DNA of 64,000 nucleotides from Diplonema japonicum (Eukaryota > Euglenozoa > Diplonemea > Diplonemida > Diplonemidae): assembly GCA_964019335.1 (NCBI GenBank), contig OZ025671.1, forward strand, positions 434,001 through 498,000, in the 5' to 3' direction. The notes under the pieces are model-generated. The model did not search any database. It was given only the letters and a program-made list of their open reading frames with translations, and was not told where the DNA came from. Of this stretch, positions 1-11,488 are shown piece by piece. Within the stretch, counting starts at the first letter, position 1, and the number at the start of each line of letters is the position of its first letter. The position numbers and the translations under genes are program-made.

Positions 1-3000
1 TGTCGCGAGCTTCGTTCAGTTGTGTATCCGTCGTCTTTGCTAGCTGTACCTTCTCATTTAGCTCAACGACGGTAGACTTCATCTCCTCCAAGCTGCTCAC
101 CAACGAGCTGTCTATAAGCGTGTTCCCTGCCTGGCTTATTTTCTGAATGAGCCCATCTTCTAGTTCCATGATATTGATTTTGTAGCGGTTCATGCAGAAC
201 AAGATGTCTTGCTTCTTTGCCTCCAACCCTGGTTTTTCTTTGTTCACCACTAGTGCTAAAAGTTGCTCTTCCAAACCTTCTTCCGTTACTGCGAAATTCA
301 CTGCGCAGACGTCCGACTGCAGCAACGCTCTCGCGACGGGATTCTTCTGCTTGCTGTGCAAAATAAGCCTGAAGTTGCTATGTATTCTCAGAACGTTGTT
401 CTTAAACTTCACTTCTTGTCCCGTTGTGGCTCTCAGGAGCAATTTCAGCAGCGGGTGTACTTCGCTAAAGATCTTCTCTACTATGATGGTCGTACCGTTT
501 GAAGCGGCCGCCTCCAGCTGGTCCTGCAGTTCTCGGCTGTTCTGCCGTGTGAAGACAGCAGGCTTCTTAACCTTAGAAGTAGGTTCAGACAGTTGAACTC
601 TTTTCTTCTTCGTTTTGTCGGCTTCTTCTATTTCCGGTTTGCTTTCTTTCCTGGAATCGGGGTTGTTCCAGGAGTGCACCCAAGCAAGGCCTTGGTACTG
701 TGGGTCGAGAAGAAGGCACGGCCTGATGGACCAGTGGCAGATGCAAGCGTTTTGAATAGAAACAGAGTCTCTAGGGAGGCTTTGGTTAAACCATTCTGCG
801 AGCTGAGCAGGAGTGGAGAGGGTATTCACAGGGTCCATGCCCTCCTCAGTGTGGGGGATTTCAGCTGACACGATCTGGGAGCACCAGCTATCAAGTAGCT
901 TCTTCCTAGCGTTCACGTCGAAGGGTCCTGCGTAGCACGTCAGCGCGGCTGCAAGCAGGACGTTACCTATCATAGACGTCCTCTTCTCTTCAAGCCCTGT
1001 GACCCCTTCCAGCCATCTGTCTTGTTCGCTTCCCAACGCGCCTACTAAGCGCTGTGACAGCTCCAGTCTGGCACCCATTTCCTGCGCTTGTTGGATGACG
1101 GTGTCTCTGTCCGCTCGTGCCTCTTCCACTGCTGTTTCCAGCTCCCCGAATTTAGAATGCAGCTTCTCCACATGTGCTTTGATCTTCGACACCCTGCTGT
1201 TGGCCTCCTCCAAACGAAGCTTCCCATCCATGACCTGCTGGCGCTTGGGTTGCACGAAGCAGTACACCTCGTAGTACTTCACGATGTTTCTGACCCATTC
1301 ACACAGCCCTGCAGCTGCTTGGCTCTTTGTGCCCACTACTTCTCCTGTGAAGTCAGGGTTGGACAGGTAGGGGCGCAGCTGTGCGATGGACGAATCGGGG
1401 ATGCTCTCCTTTTTGTAGTTGCGTAGTGACGCGAGGAACACATCGACACGCTGCATGAGCTTGTGCGCAGCTTGCCACGACTTGTCCCGCGCACCAGGGG
1501 GTGGGGTGAGCAGAATGATTACACAAGCAAGCACATTCTGCACCTCCATAGGAGGTGACTTGAAAGACTTCAGTTCTATCATGTTCGCCTTGTTGATAGT
1601 GTCCAGGGCACGCTGTGCGCCTTCGATAAGGGGTTCTGCCCTTGCGAGGTCGGTTTGCATCTCAGCGGATTTCTCCGAGACAAGCTTTTGCATTTCCGTG
1701 GCACGACTCTCTTCTGCTGTCGATTTCGAGTTCTCGATGGTAACGACCTGCTTTTCCTGACCTAGTCTGTGGAGCAACTCATCGACTTGTGCTTTTTTGT
1801 CGACCACCTGTTGTTGCTTTTTGGCGAGGACCTCTTGGAGGGTGTAGGTGTCCGTTGTGGCAGTTTTTAGCTTTGCAAGGCCCGCTTCAAGCCTTATCTT
1901 GTTGGAGTCAGCAAGGGCGAGCTTCTCGACTAAGATGTGCCCATAGATGTCGAGGAATGTCATGAAGGCTTTGCAAGTTACTGCCACTTCGTACTTTACG
2001 AGTTTTGAGAAGTCTGCAGCCACCTCTTCAGCAGTGATGTGCATCTTTGCCATGACACGTACTAACCTACTGTCAAGGGGCGGTGGGATTGAGATGTCGC
2101 GGGTGACCAGCTTTTGCTCTCCCACGGCGACCAGAGCTTGCTCGTCCCATGGGTGGAAGAAGTCTTGCAATGTGTGAGACATCAGGGCCGGGAACCGTCT
2201 GGCGCGTACCCTCATAGCCTCGCCTGGATGGAAGCACAGAATGCAGTGTAGCTTTTCCTGAACCTGTTCGATGAAGTACTGCCAGCAGTTCTCTGCCGTG
2301 TCGACGATCAACGCGTTCCGCACAACGAGACGCACCTTCCTGATAACCTCCTCTCGTTCGTCGATGTTGAATATCTCTGTCATATCATTCGTCGACAGCA
2401 GCGAGCTAATATCCGTGAGCATCTCCTCTTTCAGAATCTGCGATTCGGTAAGAAGGAACAACGTTTTCTCCCCCTTTACTCCCGACTTCAAGTACGCGCT
2501 CTTCAGTTCGTCTCTGAAGTTGGGCATGTTGTTTTCACTGGAGGGCGTCATGACTGATATTTGTGAGAGATATGCTGCAAGCCGTACGATGCTTTGTTTC
2601 CCACTCCCACTGACACCTATGAGACACATGTGCCCTTGCTGCCTGTCCAGAACACGGCATACCCTCTGCACGTGGAGCGCGGCTTGTTCGAAGATTACAA
2701 GCGTTGGCAACTTCTTCTTTGCAGTTCTGCAGCTGTTCACACAATCTATTAGCTTTTCGACGGATGGCAGCTGCGAGTACTTGCTGTCGTCATTGTGGAA
2801 CGTCCCGTACAGCAGCTTTGAGCACAGGATGTCATCTATCATCGGCTCGTATGAGAAGGCCTGCTCGGCAATCCTCTTGACCACTATTCTGAACAGCCCC
2901 ACGTCGTGAATATCGTACAGCCGGTCGGAGTACGTCCTGTGAACCTCGTGCACCCAGAGTTTCAGCAAGGGCACCAATGGAAGGAGCACGCCGTCGCACC

Positions 3001-6000
3001 CCAACACAATGCCTTCAAAGACTTGCGTCAGCTGCCGCATGCTGAGTGCGTAGTAGAACTTAACGGCTGTTTTTTGCAGCTCTTTACGTAGTCCGTCATG
3101 GATGTCAAGTGTGGTTTCAATGAGCCTCTCGAGGGTCTTCAAGCCCTTCTCGCACGAAATGTTGTTTGTGATGAGCTTGTTCAGGATGCACGATACTGTT
3201 TCCCTCGCTAGCGTGGGGACCTGCAGACACACGAAGTGCCTCTGGAACCTTTGGTTGATGGTGTACGACCCTTGTGTGGGGTTCATGATGGACACAAGCT
3301 GCACGTCATTTATCTCCAGTGCCTGCCATCGCGCCTTCTCGTACCACATTTTGTAGTCCAGTAGCTGTCGGAGGAGAGCTAAGGGTGTTTGCGTGCCGTA
3401 CTTCTCGACCATTGGTGTGTTGATATCATCAAGTATCCATATGAGGTTTGAGTGCCCGATGGGACCCCACCTGCGGCCCATCTTCCGTTCCAGCTTCAAC
3501 TGCAGCTGGCCCTGAAGGCTCGTGGCTGTTGTGTAGTAGTTGAAGCAGACATTTTGATGCGCAGTGGATTCAGGTAGAATTTTCATTCTGTCTTGCACGA
3601 GAAGCGTCTTGCCACAAGCATCACCCCCTACAAGCAGAATAGGCTGCTTCTTCTCTATAAGTCTGTCAAAAAAAAACTTCACAACGCACAAGGACGGCGT
3701 CGTCACGAACTGCGTTGACAACGGAGAGCACAGCAAGGGCTCGGGGTTATGCATCTTCTTCGCGGTCTCTGACCACTTCTCAAGCTTTTTTGACTCCGAC
3801 GAAAGGCAGTAGTCGAAGACGGTCCCCGCTTCAGGGAACTTCAGACATTTCCATTCAGCACGCCACCATCGGTCGAACCTAGCCCTGTGCACTGTCTCGT
3901 TGAGGGCACCTCCAAAGGCCCATATGCAGGCAAAGATAAACCAGTGTTCGGCCTCTCTTTCATTGTGTATCTCGGCCGATTCTTCCTTGCGCAGCAACAG
4001 GTCAACATATGCACACAGTTGCCGCACTAGTGAGAACTCAGACTGCGGCAGGGTGGTCTTCACATCGATGCACACAAAGTCTAAACACTTCTGGACGTAC
4101 TTGTCGATGAGTGGGGTGATTGTGGATCCCATCTGTTTTTTGTCAAACCAGCTTTGTAGGTATGGCAGCCACCCGATGTCAGTGGAGGAGATGTACAAGA
4201 TGCCGGCACGCGATACGGTAGCCGGTGTTGTGTACTGCAGATTCCCGACCTCGAACATGAGCACTATGTTGGGCGTTAGTTGGATCCTGTCGTTGGACGC
4301 CAGTGTTAGTACTTTATTGTCATCCATTGCCGAGTTCATGCTCTCGATCCATTCCGTGTCGATGTCCCCGTCAAAGATCACCCAGCTGTGCTCTTTGCTC
4401 GAAAGCGTTGTGCAGTTTCTGATGATGCTCGAAGCCAACCCGTCCTTCCATTCGTTTTTGCGGTCCACGTACCCAAACAGCTCGCTTGTCGTCACAGCCT
4501 TAGGGTTGATCACCTTATCGACGTACTTGTACCCCTGCAGCCTGTATGATTCCAGGAGGATCTTTCTTGTGGTTGTTTTTCCAGTTGCCGGTTTCCCTAC
4601 CACCATCACGCAGTGCCGTATTTCCCGTAACTCGTGAAGCTGGTGACATTTCGTCAGAAGGCCCTCCTCTGGCTGCATGCCTAGTGTGCTGCAGACCTGT
4701 TTTATACATTTGTCGAACTTTTCAGCACGCCTGTTCACAGTCAAAGACACCCCAGGGAATAAATCGTTGATAATCCCGCAGAAGATGTCGATGTCCACCG
4801 CCACGACCTTTGGGAGATTAAAATCACGCAGGGCCTGCATCAGGATGAGCTGCTCGTCAGTGTTCCGTTTGCAGCGCTTCAACTCTCCCGCAGCCACGAG
4901 AAGCGACTTAATGCTACGGAGGCCCCAGTCATAGTGGCTTTGCTTGCTGAGCAGCTTTTCACTAAGCTCGAACAGCGCGATGAACTTTTTCGCGAGGTTC
5001 CTTGCATCGGAGAATCCTTCGGCAAGGAGGAGGTTCTCGCAGATCATGGCGTTGTCAGGGGCAACCACTGTGACTGGTCGGAAGAGAGCTTTTAGGCTGT
5101 CTGGCAGCTCAGTTCTCCCCAAGTATCCAGGGTTCATCGTAATGAAGATGTTGCAATTCATATGGAGATTGGCTTCTTCTTTGCCTACAAAGAACTCTTT
5201 TTTGTTCTGGCGTTGTGCATCAAAAATGTGCTTGAACTGCAGAGCGACAACAGACAACACGGAGAGACGTATTCTGTTGAACTCGTCGAAGCACCCCCAC
5301 ACACCCCCGGAGGCAAGTCCTTTGAAGACAGAGCTAAGAGTGCTGAAAGTCATCTGCTCGGAGCAGTTAAAGACGTAGCAGGCACGACCGAGTTGTTTGG
5401 CAAGATCCTTTACTGTTTCGGTTTTGCCTGTTCCTGCCGGGCCTGACGGTGCGCCGCCCATTTTGAGCCGCATTGACTGTGTCAAAGTGATGTAGATCCT
5501 CTCTGTGAGGGGAGTCACGATGAGCCGCACATTGTCTCCATTGTACTCCCCGCCGTAGTTGAAGGAGCAGTCACATATCTCGGCAATGACACCGCGTGTT
5601 TTCTCATTCAGCCTGTGCCGGAGCTGACGCTGCCATGCGAAAGCATTCTTTGACTCAGCTTTCTTGTCGACAAGATCCAGAAGAACGTCGGTCTGGTGTA
5701 CAGCTTGAATCACAAGGTTCATCACACGCCGCCGCATAATGCTCGTCAGCGAACTGTTCGGCACCAGTTCTATGAGCTCGTTGAGCTGCTCTTGACATCT
5801 TCTGTGCTGTTCCTTTAAAGCAGTCTCGTTGCCCTCTTCCATTGCATGGAACGTGGACGAGACATCCACCGTCCAGTGTATGTGCGAGGCTACCAATACC
5901 ACCTGCGTGATGTACTGCTTCATCCACTGGCTCTTCGACTTCCCACTAGACGACAGAATCGCCTGTTCGATCAGCGTAAAGATCGTTGTCGCCACACTTT

Positions 6001-9000
6001 CAACGCAGTTCTGCAACCAGTGTTCTACCCTGCTGCTGCATATCACAGTGTTCGACAGCGAAAATGTCTCGCCCCCACACCCCAGGACACCAACGGCCAT
6101 GTACCCATCGAGTGTAAAAGTGGCTATGTCCTGCATCACACGTGGTATGTGCATCATTATTTGCGCAGGGTCTTTGCTAGCTTTGCTCAGTATTTCCAAC
6201 AAGTGCGGTGTTGACACAAAGTAGAACCGAGGGAAGGTTTTTCTCTTCTGGTTCATGTATCCTTCCAACGCCCGTTCGCAGTTCGTCAGCTGCCCCTGCA
6301 AAGCGAGAAGCGCAGTCTCCCGTCCCTCATTGCAGCACAGGGGTACTATATAAGGCGTGCGTGCAGCCTCGCGTAGTAGCAGCTTAACTTGTCCGTCCAA
6401 TTCCAAAAACAACTGGGTGTGCCGAGGTAGCTGGGATTTAATATCGTCGGAGCCGATGAAGATGGTTTGCAGGTGGCGCCACATTTTCTGAACTTCGATG
6501 AACATAGTCAGCACGGACTCTACAGTGGCGAGGGTCTTCTGCCAGGCCTGCACCTCGTTCAAGTACTCTGACACGTATCTATTCTGGCACAGCCCTTGAA
6601 GCAGCAGTTGATGCTCTTCGATGGTCACCTGTACAATGTCCGGCACGGAGAACGAAGGGTAATCAACACCTTGCTGTGTGTCGAACTGTAGCAGTAGCTC
6701 ATCCCATGCTTTGTCCAGTGCCGTCAACTGCTCTTCAATCTGTGCCTGCCGGACAGCCTTCCCGACGATGGCCACGACCTCATCAGGGAGCTTGTGGAGG
6801 TTCAGCGAGATTAGGTTCTCAATCGTCAGTTCCTTGAAATCAAAGAACACACCAGTCTTGGCCATCAATTCCTCCCAATGTATGGGCCGCATGGCAGGCG
6901 TTCGAAGGCTTTGAATCAATGGTAGCGATACCAAGAAGTTTTTGGCCTTGGCTTCGATATCACGGTACACATCCCACCGTCTCACACGCTTGTCCAAGCT
7001 GTTGATCATCGATATGAGGCGCTGCACCCTCTCCTCCATCTCGTTGAGGTTCACGTTGCTGCAGGGGACGTGGTTCCACGCCTCCATCTGGTACAAGGCT
7101 AGGGACGCGGCATCCCATAGATATTTCAAAAGGATCAAATCCGTTCTGCAATTCTTCACAGCACGACCCGGTGAGGGCATCAATTGGAAGAGTCTTTGCT
7201 TCTGACGCAGCTCGCGTAACTGGTGTTCAATGTGTAGCACCATAACGTGCAGTTCCTGTATCATCTTATAGGCCAGCCTTGGAGGTGTGTCCAGGGACGT
7301 GGGTTCCTTCTTTTGGAAGGTGTTTGTGTAGAACAACATCGTTCGCTTCTCGAAGCTGAGTTCCATGGCTCGTATCTTCGTCACCTCCTCGATCTGTCTG
7401 GGGGCCAGCATCTCATTCACGAAGAAACACCTCTTCTTTAGATCCCTCCACAGTACCGGGGCGTTCTCGACATCTGACAAGACAGTTGACGGTAGATGGA
7501 TGTCATGCTTCTTAAGCAGCACAACGACAGATTTCGACGGTTCATACATCCTGTCGAACTGCTCGGTGTTTGCTTGGAATTTCACGAGGTGCCGCATGAC
7601 CGAGACGAGGTCCTGGTAGTTCTTAACATGGTCCAGAGAATGGATGGCGATGCCATTTTGTGTCTTCGCCACGAATTCCTTGAAGCGCGCCAGGTTTTGG
7701 ATCAGCTTGTTGCGTTGGAAGCTGAGGAACCTCGTGCGCCACTCGCATGCTAGTCTCACAAGTTCGGACTTTATGATAGAAGTGTCTAGTGTGATCCATC
7801 CGTAGCTCACCTCAGATGGGAGGCCTTCTATCTCTATCCTGAGGCGCTCGTATTTTATAATCTGTGCTTCGAATTCTGCGATGGTTGGCCGATCGTTGGC
7901 TGGTGAGTCAAGCAAGCCCACACCATCAGGCTTTGCTTCTTCTTCGCCTGTGAACTGCAGCTCATCTGAGTCCTCATCGGAGTCGTTCTCGTTGGAGAGG
8001 TCTTCGAAGGGCTCGGGTAACTTCTCGTGGTTCCCATCCCCCATAAGAGACTTCGTTGCGAACCGCTCGACGTAAGTGTCGATGTCGTCCTGGTAGAGGT
8101 ACGAGTACTTCAGGAAGTCCATCCTGACTGCTTCTAGCTTGTTCACGGTGTTGACCATCAGCCGTAGAATCTCGTCTTTGATGATATTCAGTTCAGGGTG
8201 GTCGAAAAGCAAGACGTAGTAGTGGTTCGACGGGTCGTCCAGCCGCGGCAGCTGCCTTCCCACTTCAAAGATAGTATTGCACCACTCATACACACGGTAC
8301 TGCACACTCCCGAAATCGTCCCTATGGATAGAAGGGCTGAACGCGGCTTCACCGTTTGCGAGTATGAGTTTTATGTGCATCAGAGGGGACGACTCCTTGG
8401 TGTGCAAGGTTAGCTTGTGCTCAGGCGGTTTCCCGTACGCATCGAGGATTTTCACTACTTCAAGAAACTTCAAAAGGTATTCCAAGCTGCGCTTCACAGC
8501 CAGAATGAAACCCGTCACGAACAGTTTGTTCACATAGTCCAGGTACGTGCACCATGCAGGAGAGTGTGCATCGACCCCAAGGACCTGCCGTGAACCGTCG
8601 ATGAGCCTCCGTATCCTGTTGTACTGCCTCACGATGTCGTCAAGAGACCGGATGCGCAAAGACACCTTTTCTCGCCATTTCCGCAGCCATTTCCGTCCGA
8701 CTCTCTCTTGGTCTGTCAGGCCCGAAGATGCCTCTCCTTGCCAGATCTCTGTCAGCTCGTGAAGGATTGACTTCTTCCTGGACTCCCAAGACTCTTCTTC
8801 GGAGAAGTGTATCACCTTATGCATCGTCTTCCAGTTCTTGAGGATCTTCGTCACCACGCTGATGTTCCCCTTCAGGTATATCATGTTCCCGTGCAGACAA
8901 GACACGGCTTTCGACGCTCTCGAAACAAAGTCGTTAATCCGTGGCGACCTCCACGTCAGTTCGATGAGCCCCTCGTCGAGTATGCTATGAATCTGGTCTA

Positions 9001-11488
9001 GTGCTTTGCGCACCAGAGGCCTCTCGACCTCGATCACAGTTTCTACAATCCTGTTGTACTGGGAGGCGATGATCTCAAGTTTCGCGATCCACACACGGAA
9101 CTCACCCCTCTGTGCAAACACGGACTTTACCTTGTGCCCAAGGTCCACCCCGGTACATTGCAACGCGGATACATCTTCCAGTGCTTGTGCCAGGCCTCTG
9201 TCAAAGCTGACGACTAGCAGGCCGCTAGCACCCAACCGCTTGAGTAGTGGGTTGTCCAGTCTATCCAAGCATAGCGTCGTGACGTGTGTCTTCCAAGCTG
9301 TCGTCTTCGCCTCCTTCCACTTGACAAGTGTCTCTTCGAAGATCCGCACCATGTTTTGTACGGAGGTCCCCTCGGGTGTTTTGAATTGCTTTCTAGAAAG
9401 CTGCACCAACCTATCCAATTGAGTCCTTACCCTGTTGAGGAGTGCATTGACCCACAAGTGCATCGATGTGATGTTCGGTAGATGCGACGGCACAGGACAC
9501 TGAGGAGGCTGGCCCTCTGGCTCCGCACCGGAGACAAGCACCTCCCAATATACTTTTCGAGACTCAAACGTATGGAAGAGATGCTCCACTTCGGTCCGGA
9601 GGCGTGTGACGAGCTCAGTGAGTTTTGATTCCTTTTCTGTGGTGATGGCACTGTTGCGGAACTGTCCTATGGAGTCAAAGAGGCTGGTCGCTCGTTGAGG
9701 CTGCGAGCCGCTGAAGCTTTTTGCGACGACGAGGGCGATGCGGTCGTCGAAACCAGCCACCTTCGCAGTGAATCGTACATAAGCCTCTTCAAAGGCAGGA
9801 CTGGAAGGGTCAATGATCCCGTTCACTATGTTGCCCCATGTCAGCGTCTCTTTGTGAAATTCTTTGTAGACCTGTTTGATGATCTTTCCCAAATCGGCAC
9901 CCCTGTCACCCCCAGGCTCGAAGTGCTCCAACTTGCTGAACCTATTCCGCACCTCGAACACCTCAACAAGGTCGCGTATCCGCTGCAAGATCTTGTCCAC
10001 ACGAGAGAAGACAGGCGTCTCCTCAAGCCACCAGGGTCTGCCCTGTTGTGCGTTGACCTGTGTCCTGTACGCAAAGAACAGTTCCTTGAAACGCGACGTC
10101 ACGTGCAAGGCATCCTTTAGCTTTGCGAGCACGGCAGCAGGGCTGTCCCCGAACAGGTCGGTCTCGGTCAGGAACATGGTAGCTTTTGTGACGATTGTGT
10201 TGCTCAGCATCCTGAACAACACCATGAGGCAGCTCATGTCGTAGTGCGACGAAGTGTGCCAGACAAGGGAAATGAGGTGGAAGATCTGTGGTAGGTAACC
10301 AGGGATGTCGCGAAAAGCAGAACTTTCAAGCTTTTCAAGCGGCTTTTTAAGAGTCAGGAGATGTATGTGAATGTCTCGTGCCTCCACAAGCGCTTGGTCC
10401 AGCTCTGTTATTAGTATATCGAAGGCGGTCACGTAAGCGGAGTTCGCCTTGGTGAGCACCTCAACCACACCCCGCACTCTCGATGAGGATAGCTGTTGCA
10501 CAACACCCCGGAGGTTGCCGTGGCGGTGCTGCCAGAACTGAAGTTCAAGCAGTGCTCCTGGGAATGTTCCGCAGGCCTCCAGCTGGTCCAGTTTCGTCAG
10601 CGATTTCTTATTGAGGATGGCACGGATGTGCCGTGACCATTCCACAATGGCTGTCTCGTAGATATGGATCGCTCTCCGCTTCTTGTCGTTCATGTTCGAT
10701 GAGATCTCAGCCTTGACAGCGGGCACCTCCGGCGGCAAAGGGAGGATCACAATCCCTCTAATCTGCCCTTCGAAATGTTGCAGAATACCTGAGAACTTCT
10801 GCGTGTGGCGGATCACATCGTGCTGAACGACCTTGGGCCAGTTCATGCCTGACTTCGCGCCTAGAATATACGGGATGAAAATGGATTCCAGCTCAAGACG
10901 GAAGATATTGAGCGACTCGGGGCGAAAATGGGTGCCAACGACATCCGCCATCATGGCCTCCGTGGTGTTGAGGGGGAAGTACTTTTTGGAACGTCTCCAG
11001 AACACCATGCATTTCTGGCAGGACGGTGTTGTGGGGACTTTGCTCATGACTTTGAAGGATTCGTCTCTGGTGATGTAGAAGACAAGCGTCGAACTGCGGC
11101 CTTCGATGAAGTCTTCCACTGCCCGCATGGCCTTGGGGTCTTCGAAGAAACGTTTCCACCACCGCCTGCTGACCCTGCCCTTCATACCTGCCATGACGCG
11201 TTCGCTGAGCCACACGACTTGAACTTTGCTGAAGAAGCTGAGCTCTTCCGTGTTGAACTGTGAAGGGCGTGCCTTCATGCTGTCGCTGCTTCGTCGAAGC
11301 ATGATGTCTTCAAACCCTGGTTTTTTGTCGTAAAAGCTAGGTGACACGAGCTCCGGAAGCTCTGTCTTGGAAACAGGTGGGTCGTTGAAGTGCAAGCACA
11401 TCCCGCTCTGCCCTTGTTGGGAATACATAGACAGGTTGTGCGCAAGATCTGCAAGGCCGTTCCCGTCACGGCGGATACCCGCTGCCAT
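1..11488 (-). CDS. Axonemal dynein heavy chain, outer-arm beta-like (partial, C-terminus outside window)
   Basis: ATP-driven minus-end microtubule motor of the flagellar axoneme. The reading frame is open from ATG 11488 to the left edge without a visible intron: 3,829 codons, against roughly 4,500 for the family. Residues 1 to about 1980 form the tail; a WPKVV...DVIRH...GQIRG...LPLP block is typical of the N-terminal tail domain. The AAA ring follows. AAA1 has Walker A GPAGTGKT at 2016-2023 and Walker B in WGCFDEFNRI. AAA2 has GKPATGKT near 2297, AAA3 GGDACGKT near 2617 and AAA4 GVSGSGKQ near 2963. The stalk coiled coils and microtubule-binding tip lie at about 3160-3490 (positions 2000-1000), followed by AAA5. 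The blocks YVFNCSEQM, LLSKQSHYDWGLR and LMQALRDFNLPK resemble outer-arm beta (DNAH9/11/17) chains; the exact class is inferred. The start is chosen because an AG acceptor precedes it closely. Confidence 0.95.
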   Translation of the reverse strand, partial: MAAGIRRDGNGLADLAHNLSMYSQQGQSGMCLHFNDPPVSKTELPELVSPSFYDKKPGFEDIMLRRSSDSMKARPSQFNTEELSFFSKVQVVWLSERVMAGMKGRVSRRWWKRFFEDPKAMRAVEDFIEGRSSTLVFYITRDESFKVMSKVPTTPSCQKCMVFWRRSKKYFPLNTTEAMMADVVGTHFRPESLNIFRLELESIFIPYILGAKSGMNWPKVVQHDVIRHTQKFSGILQHFEGQIRGIVILPLPPEVPAVKAEISSNMNDKKRRAIHIYETAIVEWSRHIRAILNKKSLTKLDQLEACGTFPGALLELQFWQHRHGNLRGVVQQLSSSRVRGVVEVLTKANSAYVTAFDILITELDQALVEARDIHIHLLTLKKPLEKLESSAFRDIPGYLPQIFHLISLVWHTSSHYDMSCLMVLFRMLSNTIVTKATMFLTETDLFGDSPAAVLAKLKDALHVTSRFKELFFAYRTQVNAQQGRPWWLEETPVFSRVDKILQRIRDLVEVFEVRNRFSKLEHFEPGGDRGADLGKIIKQVYKEFHKETLTWGNIVNGIIDPSSPAFEEAYVRFTAKVAGFDDRIALVVAKSFSGSQPQRATSLFDSIGQFRNSAITTEKESKLTELVTRLRTEVEHLFHTFESRKVYWEVLVSGAEPEGQPPQCPVPSHLPNITSMHLWVNALLNRVRTQLDRLVQLSRKQFKTPEGTSVQNMVRIFEETLVKWKEAKTTAWKTHVTTLCLDRLDNPLLKRLGASGLLVVSFDRGLAQALEDVSALQCTGVDLGHKVKSVFAQRGEFRVWIAKLEIIASQYNRIVETVIEVERPLVRKALDQIHSILDEGLIELTWRSPRINDFVSRASKAVSCLHGNMIYLKGNISVVTKILKNWKTMHKVIHFSEEESWESRKKSILHELTEIWQGEASSGLTDQERVGRKWLRKWREKVSLRIRSLDDIVRQYNRIRRLIDGSRQVLGVDAHSPAWCTYLDYVNKLFVTGFILAVKRSLEYLLKFLEVVKILDAYGKPPEHKLTLHTKESSPLMHIKLILANGEAAFSPSIHRDDFGSVQYRVYEWCNTIFEVGRQLPRLDDPSNHYYVLLFDHPELNIIKDEILRLMVNTVNKLEAVRMDFLKYSYLYQDDIDTYVERFATKSLMGDGNHEKLPEPFEDLSNENDSDEDSDELQFTGEEEAKPDGVGLLDSPANDRPTIAEFEAQIIKYERLRIEIEGLPSEVSYGWITLDTSIIKSELVRLACEWRTRFLSFQRNKLIQNLARFKEFVAKTQNGIAIHSLDHVKNYQDLVSVMRHLVKFQANTEQFDRMYEPSKSVVVLLKKHDIHLPSTVLSDVENAPVLWRDLKKRCFFVNEMLAPRQIEEVTKIRAMELSFEKRTMLFYTNTFQKKEPTSLDTPPRLAYKMIQELHVMVLHIEHQLRELRQKQRLFQLMPSPGRAVKNCRTDLILLKYLWDAASLALYQMEAWNHVPCSNVNLNEMEERVQRLISMINSLDKRVRRWDVYRDIEAKAKNFLVSLPLIQSLRTPAMRPIHWEELMAKTGVFFDFKELTIENLISLNLHKLPDEVVAIVGKAVRQAQIEEQLTALDKAWDELLLQFDTQQGVDYPSFSVPDIVQVTIEEHQLLLQGLCQNRYVSEYLNEVQAWQKTLATVESVLTMFIEVQKMWRHLQTIFIGSDDIKSQLPRHTQLFLELDGQVKLLLREAARTPYIVPLCCNEGRETALLALQGQLTNCERALEGYMNQKRKTFPRFYFVSTPHLLEILSKASKDPAQIMMHIPRVMQDIATFTLDGYMAVGVLGCGGETFSLSNTVICSSRVEHWLQNCVESVATTIFTLIEQAILSSSGKSKSQWMKQYITQVVLVASHIHWTVDVSSTFHAMEEGNETALKEQHRRCQEQLNELIELVPNSSLTSIMRRRVMNLVIQAVHQTDVLLDLVDKKAESKNAFAWQRQLRHRLNEKTRGVIAEICDCSFNYGGEYNGDNVRLIVTPLTERIYITLTQSMRLKMGGAPSGPAGTGKTETVKDLAKQLGRACYVFNCSEQMTFSTLSSVFKGLASGGVWGCFDEFNRIRLSVLSVVALQFKHIFDAQRQNKKEFFVGKEEANLHMNCNIFITMNPGYLGRTELPDSLKALFRPVTVVAPDNAMICENLLLAEGFSDARNLAKKFIALFELSEKLLSKQSHYDWGLRSIKSLLVAAGELKRCKRNTDEQLILMQALRDFNLPKVVAVDIDIFCGIINDLFPGVSLTVNRRAEKFDKCIKQVCSTLGMQPEEGLLTKCHQLHELREIRHCVMVVGKPATGKTTTRKILLESYRLQGYKYVDKVINPKAVTTSELFGYVDRKNEWKDGLASSIIRNCTTLSSKEHSWVIFDGDIDTEWIESMNSAMDDNKVLTLASNDRIQLTPNIVLMFEVGNLQYTTPATVSRAGILYISSTDIGWLPYLQSWFDKKQMGSTITPLIDKYVQKCLDFVCIDVKTTLPQSEFSLVRQLCAYVDLLLRKEESAEIHNEREAEHWFIFACIWAFGGALNETVHRARFDRWWRAEWKCLKFPEAGTVFDYCLSSESKKLEKWSETAKKMHNPEPLLCSPLSTQFVTTPSLCVVKFFFDRLIEKKQPILLVGGDACGKTLLVQDRMKILPESTAHQNVCFNYYTTATSLQGQLQLKLERKMGRRWGPIGHSNLIWILDDINTPMVEKYGTQTPLALLRQLLDYKMWYEKARWQALEINDVQLVSIMNPTQGSYTINQRFQRHFVCLQVPTLARETVSCILNKLITNNISCEKGLKTLERLIETTLDIHDGLRKELQKTAVKFYYALSMRQLTQVFEGIVLGCDGVLLPLVPLLKLWVHEVHRTYSDRLYDIHDVGLFRIVVKRIAEQAFSYEPMIDDILCSKLLYGTFHNDDSKYSQLPSVEKLIDCVNSCRTAKKKLPTLVIFEQAALHVQRVCRVLDRQQGHMCLIGVSGSGKQSIVRLAAYLSQISVMTPSSENNMPNFRDELKSAYLKSGVKGEKTLFLLTESQILKEEMLTDISSLLSTNDMTEIFNIDEREEVIRKVRLVVRNALIVDTAENCWQYFIEQVQEKLHCILCFHPGEAMRVRARRFPALMSHTLQDFFHPWDEQALVAVGEQKLVTRDISIPPPLDSRLVRVMAKMHITAEEVAADFSKLVKYEVAVTCKAFMTFLDIYGHILVEKLALADSNKIRLEAGLAKLKTATTDTYTLQEVLAKKQQQVVDKKAQVDELLHRLGQEKQVVTIENSKSTAEESRATEMQKLVSEKSAEMQTDLARAEPLIEGAQRALDTINKANMIELKSFKSPPMEVQNVLACVIILLTPPPGARDKSWQAAHKLMQRVDVFLASLRNYKKESIPDSSIAQLRPYLSNPDFTGEVVGTKSQAAAGLCEWVRNIVKYYEVYCFVQPKRQQVMDGKLRLEEANSRVSKIKAHVEKLHSKFGELETAVEEARADRDTVIQQAQEMGARLELSQRLVGALGSEQDRWLEGVTGLEEKRTSMIGNVLLAAALTCYAGPFDVNARKKLLDSWCSQIVSAEIPHTEEGMDPVNTLSTPAQLAEWFNQSLPRDSVSIQNACICHWSIRPCLLLDPQYQGLAWVHSWNNPDSRKESKPEIEEADKTKKKRVQLSEPTSKVKKPAVFTRQNSRELQDQLEAAASNGTTIIVEKIFSEVHPLLKLLLRATTGQEVKFKNNVLRIHSNFRLILHSKQKNPVARALLQSDVCAVNFAVTEEGLEEQLLALVVNKEKPGLEAKKQDILFCMNRYKINIMELEDGLIQKISQAGNTLIDSSLVSSLEEMKSTVVELNEKVQLAKTTDTQLNEARD

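Noticed and set aside
192-11263. Many plus-strand frames of 60-245 codons across the dynein gene
   Set aside because: They are antisense shadows of the continuous dynein frame; none has recognisable domains.
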